Shown here piece after piece: positions 21,828-25,493 of a stretch of DNA of 25,493 bases. Position 1 is the first letter of the stretch. Every line of letters starts with the position of its first letter. The notes below the pieces were generated by a model. It ran no database searches. It was given only the letters and a program-made list of their open reading frames with translations, and was not told where the DNA came from. The stretch spans positions 1 through 25,493 of the forward strand of contig CAZSUZ010000021.1 of NCBI GenBank assembly GCA_964610165.1, written 5' to 3'. The translations under genes and the position numbers were made by a program. Origin of the DNA: MFZZ01 sp964610165 (GTDB lineage: Bacteria > Patescibacteriota > Microgenomatia > UBA1406 > GWC2-37-13).

Positions 21828-22798
21828 TTTCAAAACTTATTGGTATTGGTTTAAATGTAGATCTAAATCATTTCGATACAAAATCAATAAACAAAATTAT
21901 TACTTCATTAAAAAAATTACGTATAAAATGGATACGGGTAGAAATAGATTACTTTAAATATCAAAGTCTAGAAAAACGTAAATTTTTGTTTTATTTATTA
22001 GCCTCCTGTAAAAAAGAAAATATATTAGTTGTTGGATTATTTTCTCAGTTTGTAGCTGGTAACTTTAAAAGTATTTTTTTTCCGGATGTTTATCATAAAC
22101 CTGTTATTCATTATTTAGATGAGTACGTTAGGTTTGTAGAAGATATTGTGAATAATTATAAAGATTATATTTATTATTGGGAAATTTGGAATGAACAAAA
22201 TTCAAAACGATTCTGGATAAATCCACCAAATGCAAAAGAATATGTAAATTTTCTTGCCATTATAACTAATCTAATAAAAAAAGTAGACCCAACTAGTAAG
22301 ATTATTTTTGGAGGCATAGTTGGAAATGATGTAACTCCTTTGTTTGCTCTTCCTGAATCAATTACTCAGTATAAAAATTTTATAGAAGAGTCAATTTCTT
22401 ATGGTGCAGATAGATATGTAGATCATTATGGCTTTCATCCATATACATTAGATTGTTATATTTCTTTTAAAAATAAATATCAATTACTAGATATTATTAA
22501 AGAAAGAATATATGAAACTCGTTCCAAATATGAAAAACGTTCTCTCATTATTACTGAGTTTGGAATAAGCCATTTACTTCAATTACAAATTAAGGAAGAA
22601 GATATTGCCTATATTTATAGAAATTTATATCAATTTTTAGAAGCATTAGATATTCCTATATGTTTTTATACATTGATAGATCTTGATAATAGGCATTTTT
22701 CACGATTAAACCCTGAAGCAGGATTTGGATTACTGAATAGCTCACTAGAAGAAAAAAAATTATTTACTACTTTATTAAATTCTTTGCAAGAGGCATAG
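21824..22798 (+). CDS. Clan GH-A-like glycoside hydrolase, (beta/alpha)8 barrel
   Basis: A 324-aa protein with the clan GH-A signature: YYWEIWNEQN (118-126) with the acid/base Glu124 after Asn at the end of strand 4, YGFHPYT (202-208), and LIITEFGIS (241-249) with nucleophile Glu245 at strand 7. The N-terminal IKWIRVEIDYF suits strand 2. The closest layout is GH39/GH5-like, but the substrate cannot be called. There is no signal peptide, so it is either cytoplasmic or exported by an unusual route. The start overlaps the ligase stop by 4 bp (translational coupling), and the 3' end overlaps the convergent glycosyltransferase by 32 bp. Confidence 0.75.
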   Translation: MISKLIGIGLNVDLNHFDTKSINKIITSLKKLRIKWIRVEIDYFKYQSLEKRKFLFYLLASCKKENILVVGLFSQFVAGNFKSIFFPDVYHKPVIHYLDEYVRFVEDIVNNYKDYIYYWEIWNEQNSKRFWINPPNAKEYVNFLAIITNLIKKVDPTSKIIFGGIVGNDVTPLFALPESITQYKNFIEESISYGADRYVDHYGFHPYTLDCYISFKNKYQLLDIIKERIYETRSKYEKRSLIITEFGISHLLQLQIKEEDIAYIYRNLYQFLEALDIPICFYTLIDLDNRHFSRLNPEAGFGLLNSSLEEKKLFTTLLNSLQEA

Positions 22799-23483
22799 AT
22801 TTTGCAAATTCTTTAAGTCTATGATCTGCAAGCATTCGTATTGTTCGTATAAGGTATTCTCCAAAAAAAGATTCAGGATGGCTTTTAATTCTTCTTGCAG
22901 AAATAGGTACAACTAAATGTGGATCAAAATAAACATTTTTTTGAGGATCTGGGACATGTAGGGCTAAATCAAAATCTTCATGAACTTCTTTTGCATTTAA
23001 ACATACTTTTTCTTTAATATCATCCCACAATGATTTTTTAATAGCAAAATTTGGTCCAAATAATAAAAATTGATTAAATAAGAACTTCAATTCATAGGTA
23101 AATATATTAGAAATTAATGGAGAGTTTAGTGGTAAATCATAAAATGTTACTGGACCAGTTGCAGCCAAAATGTCATTTTCTTTAAAATCTTTTTTTATTT
23201 TTTCAATCCAGTCATTTGGAACACGTGTATCTGCATCTGTTCTGGCAATAATATCTCCTTTTGCCTCATTAAATCCACGATTTCTTGCAGGAATTATTCC
23301 TTGTTTAGTTTCTCGTATATAAGTAACTGGATATTTTTTTATAATTTCAGCTGTCTTGTCAGTGGAATTGTTATCAATCACTAAAATTTCGTCAGCTTTA
23401 ATAGTTTGATTGAGCACGTGTTCTATACAAGTAGCTATCATTTTTTCTTCATTATAAGCAGGAATTATGACTGTAATTTTCAT
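22767..23483 (-). CDS. Glycosyltransferase family 2
   Basis: A 238-aa GT-A fold enzyme that transfers a sugar from a nucleotide sugar: VIIPAYNEEKMI (5-16) at the N-terminus, VIDNNSTDKT (35-44), GIIPARNRGFNEAKGD (62-77) and the metal-binding DAD in RTDADTR (81-87). A later EDFDLALHV may hold the catalytic acid. No membrane helix, so it is cytoplasmic or peripheral. TACAAT ends 6 nt before the ATG, so it can be transcribed leaderless from its own promoter. Upstream lie a gap and a candidate small RNA. Confidence 0.9.
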   Translation of the reverse strand: MKITVIIPAYNEEKMIATCIEHVLNQTIKADEILVIDNNSTDKTAEIIKKYPVTYIRETKQGIIPARNRGFNEAKGDIIARTDADTRVPNDWIEKIKKDFKENDILAATGPVTFYDLPLNSPLISNIFTYELKFLFNQFLLFGPNFAIKKSLWDDIKEKVCLNAKEVHEDFDLALHVPDPQKNVYFDPHLVVPISARRIKSHPESFFGEYLIRTIRMLADHRLKEFAKSMPLAKNLIK

Positions 23484-23489
23484 AATTAT

Positions 23490-23495
23490 ATTGTA
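23490..23495 (-). promoter_or_regulatory. -10 element of the GT2 gene
   Basis: The reverse strand reads TACAAT, ending 6 nt before the ATG at 23483. The -35 region lies in the gap. Confidence 0.4.
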
Positions 23496-23501
23496 ACAAA
23501 T

Positions 23502-23601
23502 NNNNNNNNNNNNNNNNNNNNNNNNNNNNNNNNNNNNNNNNNNNNNNNNNNNNNNNNNNNNNNNNNNNNNNNNNNNNNNNNNNNNNNNNNNNNNNNNNNN
23601 N
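23502..23601. other. Assembly gap (100 N)
   Basis: Placeholder of 100 N between the GT2 start and the hairpin at 23602. The true intergenic length is unknown, so other elements may be hidden here. Confidence 0.99.
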
Positions 23602-23660
23602 AAAAAAGAGCATCACTACCGCTCGTATAAAGGGGACGACGTGTAGTAATGCTCTTTTTT
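23602..23660 (-). terminator. Long hairpin with U-run (bidirectional intrinsic terminator)
   Basis: Bases 23602-23619 and 23643-23660 are inverted repeats: AAAAAAGAGCAT-C-ACTAC against the matching GTAGT-A-ATGCTCTTTTTT, 18 pairs with one mismatch, GC core GAGCAT. The 23-nt loop (23620-23642) can make a few more pairs. Both strands end in at least six T after the stem. On the minus strand it lies downstream of the DUF2298 stop and of a strong promoter. Confidence 0.75.
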
Positions 23661-23692
23661 TCGTCTTTCTTTTTTTGAATAAAAAAACGATA
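23602..23692 (-). ncRNA. Candidate small RNA or attenuator leader
   Basis: The minus-strand promoter at 23699-23727 predicts a start near 23692. The transcript would be about 90 nt: an A/U-rich 5' segment including a weak U7/A7 hairpin, then the GC-cored terminator hairpin and a U-run ending at the gap. No start codon followed by a useful frame is seen. It is either an independent small RNA or a terminated leader in front of GT2 or of something in the gap. No known RNA family was recognised. Confidence 0.4.
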
Positions 23693-23698
23693 CTTTAA

Positions 23699-23727
23699 AC
23701 AATATCACAAATAAAAATTCTTGTCAA
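23699..23727 (-). promoter_or_regulatory. Strong minus-strand promoter
   Basis: On the reverse strand TTGACA (23727-23722, perfect), a 17-nt spacer ending in TGA (extended -10) and TATTGT (23704-23699). It lies 10 bp after the DUF2298 stop and points at the terminator hairpin about 40 nt past the predicted start. Confidence 0.6.
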
Positions 23728-23736
23728 TATGTATCC

Positions 23737-25493
23737 TTATTTTACTCTGTACAGAGCCCCAAAACCATTTGAAGATTCAAACACCTTTATACCTATCTGT
23801 TCAAATTTTTCTTCATTAAGTTTAGTATATTTTTCTCGTTCTAAATTGGATATTACAACATATTCTATGTGGTATTTTTTAATGATTCTTCGTGTCTCTT
23901 CGATACTGGGAGATTCGTAAACAGCAACAATTTCTGGAATACGATTTCCGACGATTTCAGGGGTTCCTCGCCATAACCATTCATGTACCCACCACCCTGC
24001 AACAGTTGGAAGCCCTGTGTAGGCAGAAATACGGTTGTAATCGGTATACGAATCACCTTGAGCTTCAAGAATAACGGGTTGATGAGGAATATTCTTTTCT
24101 ATATAGTCAACAATCTCTTTATCGTGAGGATACTGTGTAGCCATCCATACAGAACCATCTAGTTGTGGTGGCTGTTCAGTAATGGATTTAGCTGGATAAT
24201 ATGATGGAAATGCTAGAAATGGATATATAAATACAAGTAAAAATAAAACTGCATAAATTCCTTTCAATATAAATTTTTTCCATGAATTCCATAAACTAAT
24301 ACGATACAACACAAGTGCAGAAGAGATGCTCATAATTATAAAAGCCTGATACCCCATTTTAAACATTGTATTGGCTCTAAAATGTGCCGGATAAATATCT
24401 TTAATATAGAAAAATTCAGGAATTAATATAAGAAATGTGCCAAAAGCAAAAGAAATGAGAATCCAATAATCTAATGTAGAAAACAGGTTTTTATTTTGTT
24501 TATTTTCTTTGCTAGCAAAGAATACGAATATGCCGTAGAGTAAGAATGAGAGCCAGAAAAAGCCCCAAAGTACAAACAACATCCACGGTTGGGATAATTG
24601 GCAGTTTCCTTTTTCAAACATGAATGGACCAAGTTTTTGTATTTCAACTAAAAATGCTGGACTACAATTAACACCTATTCCAGAAACAAATGGTGCAAAA
24701 AAAGCAGAGAATGGTAATGAAAATAAAATAAAAGAACCCCCCATAAGCATTGTTAAGATAAAGAATTGTAAAGAGATTCTGTATACAGCAAAAAATACAA
24801 GCATTGCCATAAGTACATAAATAGGACCATCAAATGCATTTGTCATGTAATGAATTGCTATAAAGAATCCCAAAAATATCGGGAAAAGTATTTCATACTT
24901 TGATAATTCTTTTGGAAACCAATGCAGATCTATTTTTTTTATTATTGTTGGACGATGTTTTTTTACGATTGTTAGGAAAGAATCCTTAGGTTTAAACTCT
25001 TTTATTGTAAGTTGAACTAAAAAGACAAATAGTAAGGCAATTGTTAGCAGTACAAAAGGAATATCAAAAACATGGCCGTGTAAATCTGCAACAACATATG
25101 AATAAGATGGAAATTCATGAATAGTGAATGGAATAAACCGTGTTGCATTTGGATACCAATACGCAGAATTTTGAAGTAAAGCTTCTAGAAAAGGTTTACT
25201 AGTTGCAATCATTGTTTTATTAATTTGCTCTGTTGTTTGAAAGATTTGCCAAAATGGAATAGGATCTTCATTTGGATATCCCTTGGTAAAAATATAAATT
25301 GTGTGTAGATTACCTGCTAAATTTACTAAGAAACTTCCAATTAATCCAAAGAGAATAATGAAAAGTGGATTAAGATATTTTTTTACAATATATTTTTGTG
25401 TTACATATACAGCATTCATTGTTAATGAAAACGCAAGCGTAATACCTTGTCCAAAAATGGTAGCTAGTACTAAGTTATATCCAATAAAAGGAG
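23737..25493 (-). CDS. DUF2298 (Chlor_Arch_YYY) membrane protein, 5' end beyond the window
   Basis: The frame is open from the window edge: 24 further codons precede the ATG at 25419 and code a membrane-like IGYNLVLATIFGQGITLAF, which fits the family, so that ATG is internal. Visible are about 584 residues with about 10 membrane helices. The signature YWYPNATRFIPFTIHEFPSYSYVVADLHGH lies early in the visible part, followed by DIPFVLL; PAHFRANTMFKMGYQ lies further on. The C-terminal 130 residues (VWMATQYPHDKEIVDYIEKN to RIIKKYHIEYVVISNLEREKY) are extracytoplasmic, as in GT-C-like proteins. Family function is unknown; the layout resembles lipid-linked sugar transferases. The gene sits next to GT2 and GH genes. 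Confidence 0.85.
   Translation of the reverse strand, partial: PFIGYNLVLATIFGQGITLAFSLTMNAVYVTQKYIVKKYLNPLFIILFGLIGSFLVNLAGNLHTIYIFTKGYPNEDPIPFWQIFQTTEQINKTMIATSKPFLEALLQNSAYWYPNATRFIPFTIHEFPSYSYVVADLHGHVFDIPFVLLTIALLFVFLVQLTIKEFKPKDSFLTIVKKHRPTIIKKIDLHWFPKELSKYEILFPIFLGFFIAIHYMTNAFDGPIYVLMAMLVFFAVYRISLQFFILTMLMGGSFILFSLPFSAFFAPFVSGIGVNCSPAFLVEIQKLGPFMFEKGNCQLSQPWMLFVLWGFFWLSFLLYGIFVFFASKENKQNKNLFSTLDYWILISFAFGTFLILIPEFFYIKDIYPAHFRANTMFKMGYQAFIIMSISSALVLYRISLWNSWKKFILKGIYAVLFLLVFIYPFLAFPSYYPAKSITEQPPQLDGSVWMATQYPHDKEIVDYIEKNIPHQPVILEAQGDSYTDYNRISAYTGLPTVAGWWVHEWLWRGTPEIVGNRIPEIVAVYESPSIEETRRIIKKYHIEYVVISNLEREKYTKLNEEKFEQIGIKVFESSNGFGALYRVK

Noticed and set aside
1..25493. UGA recoding (as in Gracilibacteria/Absconditabacteria)
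   Set aside because: UGA ends the DNA ligase and propeller-gene frames at sensible positions, and conserved glycines use GGN codons.
1..25493. CRISPR arrays, insertion sequences, tRNA genes
   Set aside because: No regularly spaced repeats, transposase motifs, terminal inverted repeats or tRNA-like cloverleaf sequences were noticed on either strand by eye.

Overview
The window is AT-rich (roughly one third G+C), very gene-dense, uses the standard genetic code (UGA is a genuine stop, e.g. in the DNA ligase gene) and carries many short membrane proteins. TrbC/VirB2-like pilin pairs, a DUF2298 (Chlor_Arch_YYY) membrane protein, a DUF2130 protein, archaeal-type mevalonate genes and an archaeal-type ATP-dependent DNA ligase beside a bacterial 5S rRNA, cis-prenyltransferase and L,D-transpeptidase point to a Candidate Phyla Radiation (Patescibacteria) bacterium, most likely Microgenomates-like. 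That placement is inference; no 16S rRNA or ribosomal protein is present. Four runs of exactly 100 N (3269-3368, 7389-7488, 10796-10895, 23502-23601) are scaffold gaps of unknown true size, so apparent reading frames across them need care.

Layout. Bases 1-6723 hold short genes on alternating strands: a Na+/Ca2+ exchanger-like protein (cut by the window edge), a DegT-like PLP enzyme, a 54-aa membrane protein, DUF1232, an L,D-transpeptidase, a C39-like peptidase and a TspO/MBR protein (both cut by the same gap), YihY/BrkB, a 47-aa coiled-coil protein, a D-2-hydroxyacid dehydrogenase, a CAP-domain protein and a 107-aa membrane protein. Bases 6825-8799 hold a holin-like membrane protein, DUF2130 and a membrane-anchored exported protein. 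An orphan 5S rRNA gene with its own promoter lies at 8817-8937 on the minus strand.

From 8997 to 17431 everything is on the plus strand with almost no spacing. First comes a probable envelope-sensing module: a bPH2-type membrane protein, a 79-aa membrane protein, a degenerate PP2C-like/TM/beta-propeller-like protein, an ECF sigma factor, a single-TM protein and a YIP1-like protein. The mevalonate genes follow: HMG-CoA reductase, HMG-CoA synthase, acetoacetyl-CoA thiolase, a DUF35 protein lacking its zinc ribbon, and mevalonate kinase. They convert acetyl-CoA to phosphomevalonate; later enzymes are not in the window. Undecaprenyl diphosphate synthase (18271-18954), the consumer of the isoprenoid units, follows after an inserted minus-strand pair of VirB2-like proteins. 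Then come a Fic protein, the DNA ligase, a clan GH-A-like glycosidase, a GT2 glycosyltransferase and the DUF2298 protein.

The most interesting global signal is promoter placement. At eight genes that begin transcription units, a -10-like hexamer ends exactly 6 nt before the start codon, and at several others 7-9 nt before it, which predicts leaderless mRNAs. Only one gene (47-aa coiled coil, 4641) has a textbook Shine-Dalgarno. Three convergent gene pairs share one TTAA palindrome as both stop codons. A strong minus-strand promoter at 23699-23727 feeds about 90 nt that end in a long hairpin with a U-run, a candidate small RNA or attenuator.
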